From Amborella trichopoda (lineage: Eukaryota > Streptophyta > Magnoliopsida > Amborellales > Amborellaceae): 64,000 nt of DNA. Made by a program: the position numbers and the translations under genes. The stretch covers positions 137,739-201,738 of the forward strand of contig NW_006497023.1 of assembly GCF_000471905.2 (NCBI RefSeq), read 5' to 3'. Below the pieces are notes generated by a model. That model was not told the origin of the DNA. It saw only the letters and a list, made by a program, of their open reading frames with translations, and made no database searches. Shown one piece after another: positions 1 to 10,650 of the stretch (the stretch's first letter is position 1; each line of letters opens with the position of its first letter).

Positions 1-1609
1 GACTGTTGAGAATCTTGCTTCTTGGGCCAGCATTTCTCATAGGCGTTCTTGCTGTGGCATGGTGAGGCTGGTGTCTCTGAACTCCTTGTTTAGAGAGTCG
101 AAGTCTGGGCATAATCGAGGAGCATCTGTAGAAGGAATAGAGGAGAGGAAAGGAGAAGAAGGGTTAGAACGTTTTGGGCAGCTTTTTATGTCGTCGTCAG
201 AGTTGGACATTTGCAAGGGGTATTTAAGGTCCTCCCCTTGCTTTTACCATTGTGGAGTGCTTTTAATGTCGTCAACCGTTTTGGCTGTCTCATGTGATAT
301 TGATGACTCAGGGCCATTTGCCTAATTGGACGATAAGATGAGGCAAGTTGTGCCTAGGATGAAGTCTCGCAAGGTCGGCAGCAGAGGAAGGGGTCTGAGG
401 AATTCTTCCTCGACTGATGGCTGAAGAAGATGATTTCTTCGGTGGGTCAACCTAGGTGTTCGTCATCTCCTTTGGGATACCTGAGGGGGTGTTTGGATCG
501 CCCTATCAGGCTGGTGAGAGGCGATAGCCTGGCGGACTACCTCATGTCTCAGGGACTTGAGCCCACATCTCCCATGGTAGAGTTCTCAGGGTTGAGAGGT
601 CGAGGGCCCTGAGCAGTCTAATGCATACCTATGAGGGGCTTACAAAGTGGCTTTTCCTTGAACGCGAGCGAGGGCTTGGATGCATTCTAGAATAATAGCA
701 CAGTCGATGTGCCTTGCAGGACTTTCTCCCTGACTATGGCCTCGAACCCAAAGAAGTCATTAAGTTTGTGGCCCCACACTTAGTGATAGGGGCACCAGAG
801 TACTTTCGTACCATGGGCAAGGTGTCTCGGCTACTTGGCGAGCTTGGGAGTGACGAGACCTTGTTGGAGCATTGCCTCGAAGAGAGCTTACAGAGGGTCT
901 AGCTTGGCATTTCCCTGCACTTACGTCGAGAGGTCTTCTTGTGCAGGCAGGAGAGGGAATCGAAGGTGTCTCACCGGATCGCCTTGAACTTCCTGGCACT
1001 GCTGCATCCTTTCGCCCACGAGCTTATGGAAGCCAGAGCACTCGCTAACGTCATGACCTCGTATCCATTAATATGCACACTAGAGGTTCTCGGTCCCTGG
1101 AGGCAGGAACTTAGGCAGCCTTTTCAGCTTTGGGGTGGCGATTCCTTCTTCGAGCATTATATAGAAGAATGCACGAAGGATAGCGGGTGCCCTGTCATCT
1201 TCTTGGATTGTGATTCTGTGAGATACCTCAACTGCCCCGAACGCCTTTTTAAATTCTTCTAGCTTTATCTGACCCTTGTTGATAAGGGCTTCGATAGTGT
1301 CGTTGAGCTTATAGCAGTCGTGAGTGGGGAGGCAGACCCTCTTGTGATAGGAGCAGTGTGATAGGAGCAGTACTTCTCATTAACATCCTGTCCAGCCAAC
1401 TCTGTATTGGCCTCCGAAAACTATATCATGTTTTTCTCTTGCAGCAATTGAAGTAATGTAGGTGTCCACTCTGTGTCGAAGGGGTAAACCTTATTCTGGT
1501 GCTGGACCAAGTAGTTGCTTCGCCCAGTGTTTTTAGGCTGCAGAACGCTGTTGTTGGACTGCTGCTTGCCCCTGATCGGAGACGCCTGTGCCTTGGAGAG
1601 TATTAAGGT
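1..1609 (-). pseudogene. K1 gag-pol linker, degenerate
   Basis: The minus strand is collinear with 7,400-9,070 of K2. For example, the stretch around 300-130 contains a DVKSCP/DIKSCP-type sequence followed by a Ser-rich run and CPDFD, as K2 does at 8850-8960. No long open frame survives. The reverse transcriptase expected next would lie left of the window. Confidence 0.55.
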
Positions 1610-2720
1610 TTAGGAAATCGAGCCTTCAGTGTCAGCCACGGTGACGGTCGCGTTGATTACTACCTTTTGATTGCCCCGACTGCTGGGGCGTGAATTTGAA
1701 CCTGCAGGTTGCTGGTGGGTGTTGTCGTGCTTGAACAATCCCTCAATACGGACTGCGTTAGAGATGAGCTCTGACATGGAGGGTGGATTAGATGCCTCAA
1801 CATGTAGGGCGATCTCAAGAATCATATTCCTTATGTAGGTCTAGATTGCTTCCTTCTCGGTCATGGGAGTGGCGTGAAAGGTCACCAACTCTCTCCATCG
1901 GGTGATGAATTTATCAACGGGCTTACTAGGGTCCACCATCAAGGTGATGAGCTCGATGATTTCCACGTTCCTTTGGACTTCGTAGAAGAGTTGGTAGAAC
2001 AACTGCTCCATTTCTTGCCAAGTGTTCATGGAGTTCGGCGACAACCAAGCACAACACTGGAACGCTGGTCCTTCAAGAGTTTTGACGAACTGATGGAGGA
2101 GAAGATATACGTCAGTTGTCGTCTCCCGACAGGCCGCTTGGGAGTGGGCCATATGCTGGTGAGCAAACAGGGTACCATTGAACAAGAGGAGTTTCCCTTT
2201 TCCGTATTTCGGGGGAAATGGTCAATGTACGAAGGATACAGCTTTTGGTAGAGTGGCGTCTCCTGCATGCCCGAGACCTTATTCTTGAGGCTATGGGCCA
2301 CCATAGCATCTATGTCGGTTTAGGAGACCCTATGAGGAGAGGAGCTGTCTTGAGAGACCGGTGGGAGAACCTGCCTAGGAGATGTGTCCTCACCGATCGA
2401 GGAGTCAGGCGTAGAAGGGGCCCTAGAGGCCTCTAGGCGCTCCATCGTTTAGAGGATGGCTTGCATCATTTCCTCGAACATGTTCATCCGCTCCTCTTGA
2501 GCGTCATTCGGGTCATTGATCACCATGACACTGACCGGTTCTTTTGGGAGGTCAGAGTCAGGTGATGGAGCGAACTGCCGAGGCTGCTGAGTTACACGTG
2601 GTAAGTCAGTCTTGAGGGGCTCAGCTTGCCCTGACTGGACTCGAGCTTTGTATGTCAATCTTGTGAGGACAGTTTCGTGACGGTCTTGGGATGATGGCTT
2701 TTGAGTGGTGATCACCGAAT
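1610..2720 (-). pseudogene. gag: K1 gag (retrotransposon Gag domain)
   Basis: Gag forms the particle that packages the element RNA. The N-terminal part (2715-2449) carries DAQEERMNMFEEMMQAIL, an acidic, probably helical stretch shared with K7 (62479). The capsid-like core lies at 2185-1841, with LFNGT-like, KTLEGPAFQCC, QLFYQLFYEVQRN and FITRWRELVTFHATP segments typical of the plant retrotransposon Gag family. The C-terminus (1825-1610) continues with LHVEASNPPSMSELIS and a Gln/Ser-rich tail. Stops and frameshifts split it into at least three blocks. Confidence 0.75.
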
Positions 2721-4039
2721 AGTACTCCTAGACTTGCTCAGGCTCCGAAGTTTGAAGAGGGAAAAATGGATAACAAGGTAGGAGGTGGTCAGGGGTGATG
2801 ACTTCGACTGCCTTGGAGGCTTCCCTATTGCTTGATCCTGAGGTGGCTGTGAATCTCATTCCAAAATCGAGCCTGAGACCTGGACTGCCCCGTCTCCTTT
2901 GAACAGGTGAGGGCCATGTCTATGAGCTGGAGCAGGGAGTGGGACCCAAGGATGGAGTGCAACTTGGGTTCTTGTTTTGGAGGCTGAAGGCCTCTGTTCG
3001 ACATCAACTCGTGCCATGAATTCCTTTGTGAGGCCAGGGTGTTCGGATGATTCGAGGTTAGCTCAAGGTGGTACTCTTAGACCTTTGAGTACTAAGGCTC
3101 GAGGTGCTTGCCTGGCGTCGGGAGAGCGGCAGAGGAAAGAGGGGTCAGCTCGTGACTCCACTTGAGTCTGGCACCAAAAGGGACTTGTAAAGATGGTGCA
3201 TGTTCACCTTTAAGGTTAGCTGTCTAGGTGACATGGGGGTCAGCCCCGGTCGAGTCAAAAGGTTGGACCTATGGAGGCCGAGACCCACGAGCTGTTGTTT
3301 GGAAGGGACGAGGAGGGAGCTTGTCGCTCACAAGGTGAAGCTATGTGTGTCGGGAGGGAAGATGGAGCAGTCGCTCTCGTGCTCGAGGTGGCATATTGCT
3401 AGAGCTGCCCCGAGCTGTGGAAAGAGAATGCATGGCGCATGAAGGGTTTGGCCCGAGAAGGCCTAACCTTGGATGCGAGCTCAAGGCAACATGAGGGTCA
3501 TCTTGAGGTGTGGCTCGAGTGGATAGAGCACGAGCCTTTGAGTGTGTACTGACCCTCCAAGTGTGGGGGCTCAGAATAGTGAAAGGGCATAGGCGGTTGT
3601 CTCGTGGCGAACCTTAGGAGCGACGGTAGTTCGTTTGCCTTCCACAGGGATGAACGGGACAGCCTTTTGGCATACCGTAGCAGTATGACTGGCAGGAGAT
3701 TTACCAGTAGCAGGGTGCGCGGCAGCAGAAGTGCAGCTCATGCAAGGGGCCTTGGTGGAGAGTCCACCAGGTTGAGAAAACGGTGAGGCAGGGACCTTTA
3801 AATCCCCCTCTCACTCCGACCCAGGTGAGAACCTGAGAGCCGGATTGTGAGTCCTGACTCAGACGAAGAGTAGGGAAGGAGGCTTGAGCGGCTCGCTTCT
3901 TTGGGACACCCACAAGTGCAGGAATAAGGAAACCCCCAACCCAGATGAACGGGTTGAACAACCTAGGTGCAATAAAAAAAGGTGCAGAAAGTCAAAGGGA
4001 GATTTTTCAAACAAGAGTGAATTGAAAATGGGGTAGTAA
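2721..4039 (-). pseudogene. K1 leader and pre-gag coding remnant
   Basis: This lies between the primer binding site and gag. Translation on the minus strand (about 3961-3701) contains SQDSQSGSQVLTWVGVR, closely matching SQDSQPASQVLSWIGVR in K7 (61048 onward). A following PATGKS...QKAV...GK stretch matches PATDKS...QKAA...GK in K7. Further along, about 3007-2825, SILGSHSLLQLIDMALTCS matches K7 at about 61990-62060. Conservation at protein level across stops indicates an ancestral reading frame upstream of, or forming the N-terminus of, gag. Ogre-type elements can have an extra ORF before gag; whether this is that ORF or an extended Gag is unresolved. Confidence 0.5.
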
Positions 4040-4059
4040 GTCTCCAATGAAGTCGCCAA
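4040..4059 (-). other. Primer binding site of K1
   Basis: On the minus strand, TTGGCGACTTCATTGGAGAC follows the LTR end CTTAACCA after a 2-nt spacer. The core TGGCGACT is complementary to a tRNA ending AGTCGCCA. Equivalent sites are at 31054 (K4) and 60851 (K7). Tat/Ogre elements are reported to use a tRNA-Arg primer of this kind; I have not matched a specific tRNA. Confidence 0.65.
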
Positions 4060-4061
4060 GC

Positions 4062-6641
4062 TGGTTAAGTGCCTCGATCTCGCCCTCTGGATCTGGTGAT
4101 CTGGTGGCACATGTATCGGGTCTCTGGAGGACCCAGGATTTGAGATCGCTCTCTCAGAACCTTGCTCGAGGGCAAGGGCAGGTATACCAACCAATGAGAG
4201 AGGAATTTTAGGTGGGTTCGGCACTTACTCGGGCTGGCTCAAGTGGGTTCCCTCTTAGATCACAGAGAAATCCTCCCAGCTGCTTGAGCTGGTTCGGCAT
4301 CACCTCCCTTGACCTGTAACCCCATTATTTTTTTACACAACACTTCTATGGTTAATTTGTAAGACAAGTGGGTTGAAAAGGACCCACCCTTGTCTTAGGC
4401 CAATGCACGTTCAAAGGAGAAGGTGATGAAGTACAAGGTTAGATGAAAGACAAAAAGGAGAAGAGAACTTGACGGAGAGGCGAGGCTAGCATGACAACCG
4501 AAAGACACCAACTCAGAGTGGTAGCAAGACGGGCATGGTTCACAGTACCAGCACGGCAGCAGTACTACTCGAAACCAAGGTCGGTGTGTCGACGCTAGGC
4601 GAGGACTACCCTCAATCAAGTGAGAATAGAAAAAGGTGGAGAGGAAAGAATGAGACGGTGAAGAGAACGAGAGATCCGGACTTTGATAGGCATCGCGGTG
4701 GGAAATGCAAGGAGGCGACGCATCCCTTATGGAGGGCGCTAGCTCTTGATGAGGCACACAACGATGGTTTCTCCTAGGTCACACGATGATAAATGTGGGA
4801 AGCAAGGAGAACGACGATAGGCACCAGATGCATGGAGGAAGCTCACAGACAGTGATGGGTGTTGCCTTGGCCTCTAGCAGGCAGCAATAGTATCGCTTTC
4901 TACGTTAGATAGGCAGCAGAGGAAGGCTCCTGCAGGCAGCAACACACTTCGCCGTCTAGGTTCTTCACCAAGACGTCAAAGCTACGTCTGTGGGTGGCGA
5001 TGGGCAGCACCATCTACAGACTTCACTAAGAGAAAGAGACAGACAAGAAGGAGAGAAAGAAGACTCGTGCATGGCACTGCCAATGCCATGCACGACCTGT
5101 GAGACCAAGGGAGGGGCATACACGGCACTGCCACCACCATGCACTACCTCCACGAGGGACTCAAAAGAAGAAGAGGGAGAAGAAAGGGAAGAAGGGAGAG
5201 AGACGAATAAAAGAAAAAGAAGAGAGAGGAGATTTACCTCAACCCTAATGGTACCAGTCGAAAGTTTCTCTCACCTCACCCTCTCTCAAGTGTAACACCA
5301 CAATGGTAAGAAAGGGAAACTTGTATTAAGTGAAAACTCTCTTGTGTGTGTACGTGTCTGCCTTCTCTCTTTTTCTACATATAATGATGGTATGTATATA
5401 TAGAAGTGTGCCCCAAACATGGGTGGATGATCAAAAGTAACCCTAATTTTTGAAAATTAAGATTAAATTGAATTAAAAGAAATTAAAAAATAAGGTGAAA
5501 AATGATAGATTTGCTCCTTCCTAACAAGTTGTGGAATTCTAGAACAGTCCATGTGTTGCCCTAGGACTTGTGTGTTCTTGCATGACTGATCTGGGGTCGT
5601 TCCAATACCCGGTTGATCGTAAGATGATTGTTTTCATGTACAGCTCGGCATGGTGATCGATTAGATACCATCTTCGAGCCATGGATCGTGTTTTTGGTGC
5701 ACGATCATGTCACTAGAATTTTGAGTAGATCTTGAAACTTCGAATCGATAGTGTGTTCGTTCATTGATTTTTTTCTGTTTTCTTCGATGAATCACATTGG
5801 ACATACAGCTATGATTACGGGGCCCGAAACGAAGCTCGATTCCTTGACCAAACGAAGACTTTCCAAGTTTTGAATTTTGGTCGAAATCAGGAATTCTAGC
5901 GACAGAATTTGCAATTTTTTCCGTCGGCTTCATGTGCAGAATCCAACCGTTTATCATGTACGGGGTTCGGGTCAGAGATGGCCCGAGACCTTACATCCGC
6001 AATGGAATTAGTTTCATGTCAATCGAGCTCACAAGCGATGTGATTTGATCTCTCGAGCGAGGCACGATGCTATTGAATTTCTAGCACTTTCTTCACGAAT
6101 CAAGTATAGTCATGGGGCGTGCCAATATCGAATCACTCGCCTTGACTAGACGAACATGCTCACCAAATTTGAGCGCGATTCAATGTGGGATGGACGAGAT
6201 ATGAGGATCAAAAGTCACTAGTCGTGACTGTCACTTTATTGGTATAGTGTTGCAGGGTGGCCACAAGGAAATAACATGCGGCTCCTCTTGTTTCACTCTT
6301 TCGCCTATAACTTCTTCCTGGAATGTCCATTTGGGATGAAATGTGACCCTTAGTGGTTTTCAACTGTGTCGGATCCAATGGTGGTGGTCCCACATCAATT
6401 TGGGATGCTTAAAATATAGCTTTAATTATAGGGACCTTTTCAGGGTACAATAGGTCGATTTTGCTAGAACTATTTCTTAGTCTGCACTTCCTTAAACATG
6501 TTAGAATGTGACGAAACTTGATAGGAGACTTTTGAGAGACCTCATGAAGATCTTGGCCAATCTGGGGCTGTTCTGAGACAATTTAAATTTCCACTACTTG
6601 CTAGGCCTTTATTGAGCGGGGCCTAAAAATACCTTCCAACA
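4062..6641 (-). repeat. LTR J, 5' LTR of K1 (about 2.6 kb)
   Basis: The minus-strand LTR starts TGTTGGAAGG at 6641 and ends at 4062 just before the primer binding site. Its first 450 bp align well with LTR F (from 19014) and LTR I (from 57727), sharing phrases such as GGCCAAGATCTTCA and TGAAAACC. A U3 box plus TATA lies at about 5432-5394. Two hairpins lie in 5150-5060. The last 350 bp share the U5 block seen in F, I and E (CCACTTGTCTT, GTGATCTAAGAGGG, then GAGGCACTTAACCA). It is shorter than F (3.3 kb) and I (3.1 kb), mainly because it lacks their GC-rich tandem arrays. Confidence 0.8.
5394..5432 (-). promoter_or_regulatory. LTR J core promoter: ATCCACCCATGTTT box plus TATA
   Basis: On the minus strand the sequence reads ATCATCCACCCATGTTTGG, then about 10 bp later TTCTATATATAC. 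The same pair, box then TATA, occurs at the equivalent point of LTRs C, E, F and I and in weaker form in A, B and H. It is probably the RNA polymerase II core promoter of the LTR; the transcription start is inferred, not seen. Confidence 0.6.
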
Positions 6642-6646
6642 CCTGC

Positions 6647-7342
6647 ATGGTTTCGCAAGCCGATATATATGCCATGGTGACCCACAGTCTTAAGAGTAAA
6701 ATCTCGAGCATGCAACAAGTTCCATTTTATCAAAAATCGTACCCCTCGTATATCGACCAGGTGTCGTTTACCTTAGATTATCAAAAAGGAAAGCTCCCCC
6801 TGTTCAATTGTACTACATCCCCGCACCAGCAGATCGCACACTTCCAAGCGGCTTGTTGCGATACGGCAGCTGACAGGCAACTTCTCCTCTATCAATTAGT
6901 CGAGACTCTCGAAGGGCCAGCCTTCTAGTGGTATTCTCGACTACCTCCAAGTTCAATACACACATGGTAAGAAATGGAGCAATTGTTTTACCTGCGTTTC
7001 TATGATCAGAGAAACATGGAAACCATCGAGCTCCTCACTCTAACTCAAGAGCCTGGTGAGTTAGTGGATAAGTTCATGGCCCGATGGAGAGAGTTGGCAA
7101 ACTATCATGCCACTCCCATGACTGAAAGAGAAGAAATTCAGACTTGCATAAGAAATATGCTGCCCAAGACTGCCCTGCATGTTGAGTCTTCCAAAATACC
7201 CTCCATGTCAAAGCTCATCTCTAAAGTTGTTCGCATAAAAGGTCTATCCAAGCACCATGGTGAATCTCGTCAGCAGCCCTCTAGCTCGGGAAATGGCCGG
7301 GGCAATGGAAATTCTCGCTCCAACAATCGAGGCTACCAGTAA
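6647..7342 (+). pseudogene. gag: K2 gag, 5'-truncated and frameshifted
   Basis: Two blocks. 6647-6928 reads from a VTHSLKSKISSMQQVPFYQKSYPS-type segment through the KLPLFN and LVETLEGPAF motifs and ends in a stop. 6974-7342 continues with EQLFYLRFYDQRNMETIELLTL, KFMARWRELANYHATP, LHVESSKIPSMS and a Ser/Asn/Gly-rich C-terminus. The same order and motifs occur in K1 and K7. The missing N-terminus reflects the K1 insertion, and the stop at 6929 separates the halves. This is a packaging-particle protein remnant and is not functional. Confidence 0.8.
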
Positions 7343-7542
7343 AAAAGGGTGATTTGTGCGGCTGTCACCGTGACTGACACTAAGAATGATGCCCCTCAAA
7401 CCTTGGACCTCTCCAAAGAGGTTAGTCACAACTAAGGCACAGACAATACCTCAAGCTGGAGGTAAGCAGCAGCAGTCCTGTAACAAGGTTCTGACCTTAA
7501 AATATAAATCGAAGTAACTACTGGATCCAGCACCCGAACAAG

Positions 7543-8330
7543 GTGTACCCCTTCAAGGAGTGGGTTCCTGCGCTGCTTTGGTTACTACTAGAGCAAAACA
7601 TGATTCAACTTTCGGAGGTCAAATCCTCAAAGCAGGCTGGACGGGAGAGACACGAGAGATACTACACCTATCACAGGAGAGTAGGCCACCCCACTCAGGA
7701 ATGCTATACGTCAAAGACATTATTAAAGCCCTTATTAACACGGGCCAGATAAAGCTCGAAGAGTTAAAGAAAGCATTCGAGGCAATTGAGGCTGCCCACG
7801 TAGTGACAATCCAAGAGGATGATGAGGCACCTACCGTCCTCCATGTAGTATTCTCTGTAATGCTCGAAGAAGGTCTCATCACGCTGAAGCCGGCAAGGTA
7901 GCCCAAGCTCTTGCCTCTAGGATCTAAGAACCTCTGGTGTCCATATCAACTGATACGAGGTCATGACCTGAGAAAATGCACTGGCTTCCACAAGCTTTTG
8001 ACAATGAAGATGTAGCAGCACCAAGAAGTTCATAGTAACCCAGAAGAATACCCTCAAGTCCCTACTCCACCAGTACAAGAAGACCTCCCGACACAAGCCC
8101 AGGGAAGTGCTGAGCTAAACCCTCTACAAGCTCTCTTCGAGGCAATGCTCCAACAGGGGTATCATCACTCCCAAGCCCGCCAGGCAACCTAGGCATCTTG
8201 CCCAAGGAACAGAAAATCTTTGCTGCCCATATCACCAGGTATGGGGCCATGAGTTGGGGGAATGCTCTGAGTTTGAAGCTATAGTGGCGGAGAAGGTACA
8301 AAAAGGCCACATCGTTTTCACCGTTCTCCC
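7543..8330 (+). pseudogene. K2 linker with three zinc-knuckle-like modules
   Basis: Three related C-x2-H-x4-GH-x4-C type motifs occur in series: YTYHRRVGHPTQEC (about 7664-7705, first Cys replaced by Tyr), CPYQLIRGHDLRKC (about 7938-7979, His replaced by Gln) and CPYHQVWGHELGEC (about 8224-8265, complete). Zinc knuckles of this sort bind nucleic acid at the Gag/protease boundary in retroelements. Between the first and second lies ALINTGQIKLEELKKAFE, also present in K7 at 63650. Frame changes separate the modules. I did not find a clear D-T/S-G protease active site. Confidence 0.5.
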
Positions 8331-8557
8331 ATAACGCTTCCATGCCATTACTCCCATTCAAGAGGAAATCCCACTACAAGTCCCCTACAAAGATACCCTA
8401 GACCCTTCAGAGCCTTCGACTTCATGGCCTTGGGAAGTCTACCACGGATAAAGCAGGCTCAAATCTCTAAAGTGTGAGGTAGTTCAAGAAGCTAGGGCTA
8501 CTCATCAGCCCAATAGGATGGACCAAACCCCGCCCTAGAGACCTAGAAAAATAATCT

Positions 8558-9548
8558 ATGGCTACTCATCAGCCAGATAGGATGCACCCAAGTCAGCTCG
8601 CCAAAGAAGCCATATTCTTCAGCCACCAGTCGAGGAAGAATTTCTCAAGCCCCTTCCTCCGCTGCCAACCTTACAGGACTTCATCCCAGGTGCAACTCAC
8701 CTTATCCTTCCGTCCAATCAGGTGGATATCCCTGATTCATCAACTGCTCAGGGCTCGTTCAATACGGGTGACGAAGTTAAAAGCATCCCCCATTGGTCAA
8801 AGTCGGGGCAAGATCTAAAATACCCCTTGCACATGTCCAATTCTGGTGATGATGTAAAAAGCTGCCCAGAACACTCTAACTCTGCTTCTTCTTCTTCTCC
8901 TCCTTCCTCTTTTATCTCTTTCACAGGTGCAACTTGGCAGTGCCCAGACTTCGACGCTCTAAAGAGAGAGCTAGAAGGAACCAACATCAGCAGGTCGCAT
9001 CGGAAGCGCTTAAGAAAGATGTTGGCCCAGGCGTCTGGATTCTTGACAGTCACTGACGCCCTGGCTGCCCAAGCCAAGTTCGAGCCATCTTCGAGCCCCT
9101 ATTCCCACGAGGCCTGTCACATGGTTCAAGTTCATGAAGCACCACCTAGCTCGAGGCCAGTACTAAGTGACCGCAGTCACGATGCTATGGACTCCACGTT
9201 CAAAGTAAACCCTTTCATTTCTTGGTCCGGCCAGGGACCGAAAATCGTCTCCCACACTGGGACCCTCCTAGACGCCAAAATGTCAGGATCATGGGTCTCT
9301 GCACTTTAGGTTAGTGAAAAGCCTGATGAATCCCCTGGCGAAGAGTTGTAAGAAGCTCCGGTAGAGTGGAAGAAGGTGGTCAGGCCACAACTGACGAGCT
9401 TGAAGAGATAAACTTAGGGAATGACGCCGACCTAAGGCCAACTTTCATCTTCGCAAGAATGTCCCCTAAGGAGAAAGAAAGTTATATTTCCTCCTCTGAG
9501 CAAACTGGGACGACTTCACCTGGCATAATCATGAGATGCCCAGTCTAG
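8558..9548 (+). pseudogene. K2 protease-to-RT spacer region
   Basis: The longest open stretch (8722-9309, 195 codons) is hydrophilic, with a Ser-rich run and FDALKRELEGTNISRSHRKR, and matches the K1 remnant at 300-1. It ends at a stop. 9366-9548 continues in another frame with an acidic segment leading into the RT. No catalytic motif is recognisable, so I assign it only by position. K1 and K2 align here, so it was probably part of the polyprotein. Confidence 0.4.
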
Positions 9549-10308
9549 ACCCTCAAATCGTTGTCCATAGCCTCGGTATTCACCCGTCTATCAAACCCAT
9601 AAAGCAGAAATCAAGAAGGTTTAGAGCCAACCTCGAGATGCAGATCGATGCTGTGGTGAACAAGCTCAGGCAAGCTGGATTCATAGGTGAAGTCAAATAC
9701 CCAAGATGGATGGAAAATGTTATGTCAATCGAGAAGAAAAATGGCCAAATCAGGGTCTGTATTGACATTTGCGACTTGAACACCGCCTGCCCCAAGGATG
9801 ACTTCCCCCTGCCGTTCATCGAGATGCTTGTTGATTTCATGACTCATTGCCAGATTTTCTCCTTCATGGATGGGTATTATGGTTATAATCAGATCAGGAT
9901 GGCAGCGGAGGATGAAGAGGCCACTGCATTCTTGACCCCAAAAGGTGTCTTTTGCTACACTGTGATGCCTTTCAGGTTAAAGAATGCCAGTGCCACATAC
10001 CAGCGAGCCATGATGACCATCTTCAAGGACATGATGCACAAAGAGGTCGAATGCTATGTGGATGACTTAGTGGAGAAATCTGAAACAAAGGACACTCACA
10101 TGAACGACCTTAAAAAGGTATTTGAGCAACTGCGGTGTCACCAACTCAAGATGAATCCCTTGAAATGCCCCTTTAGTGTACGCTCAGGAAAGTTCTTAGG
10201 GTTCATAGTGAGGTATCATGGGCTGGAGATTGAACCGGTCAAAATCAAGGCGATCCAGGACATGTCGCCGCCTACAACCTTGTGTGAGCTTCGGTCTCTC
10301 CATGGGCA
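9536..10308 (+). pseudogene. pol: K2 reverse transcriptase domain, 3'-truncated
   Basis: A frame of about 258 codons copies RNA into DNA in the family. It opens with SLDPQIVVHSLGIHP, the usual entry into Tat RTs, then shows RVCIDICDLNTACPKDDFPLP, FSFMDGYYGYNQIRMA (first catalytic Asp), FLTPKGVFCYTVMPF and the active-site box CYVDDLVEKS. FLGFIVRYHGLEIEP and a truncated LRSLHG follow. The catalytic Asp triad looks intact. Similarity stops at about 10308 where a foreign sequence begins. The thumb/connection and first RNase H that should follow are absent. Confidence 0.85.
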
Positions 10309-10377
10309 TGTGATGACCCAGACCTTTCCTCGCCAGTTAGAGTGCATGATGGGATAAGGAGGAAGGAAGGATAGCTG

Positions 10378-10650
10378 AGAGCCCAGTGTCAGCTGTGTAG
10401 TAGAGCCCAGTTCCGGTTGTGTAGAGGCCAGCACCGACTACGCAGAGAGCCCAACGCCAGCTGTGTAGTAGAGGCCAGCATCGGTTGTGCAGAGAACCCA
10501 GAACCGATTGAGTAGAGACCAGTGTTGGCTGTTTAGAGAGACCAACACCAGTTATGTAGAGAGCCCAGCGCCGACTAAGTAGAGACCAGCGTCGGCTGTG
10601 TAAAGGCCAGCGTCGGCTATGTAGAGAGCTCAGCGCTGGTTGTGTGTCCG
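10378..10650 (+). repeat. Tandem array, ~22-25 bp unit, about 12 copies
   Basis: Degenerate copies of CCAGCGYCGGCTGTGTAGAG follow one another near the start of the insert. Unit length varies by 1-3 bp. No open frame is conserved across the units. Confidence 0.75.

Larger units (their letters stand above)
1..6641 (-). mobile_element. K1: Tat-type Ty3/gypsy element, 5' portion
   Basis: Read on the minus strand from 6641 leftward: 5' LTR (6641-4062), primer binding site, long leader, gag (about 3010-1610), then a gag-pol linker that runs off the left edge before the reverse transcriptase. The internal part matches, segment by segment, the plus-strand copies K2 (6.6-9.1 kb) and K7 (61.0-64.0 kb). 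The right boundary is sharp: the LTR starts with TGTTGGAAGG on the minus strand and abuts K2 gag in the opposite orientation, so K1 inserted into K2. Gag and linker are broken by stops, so this copy is dead. Lineage is inferred from K2, which carries the diagnostic pol domains. Confidence 0.85.
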
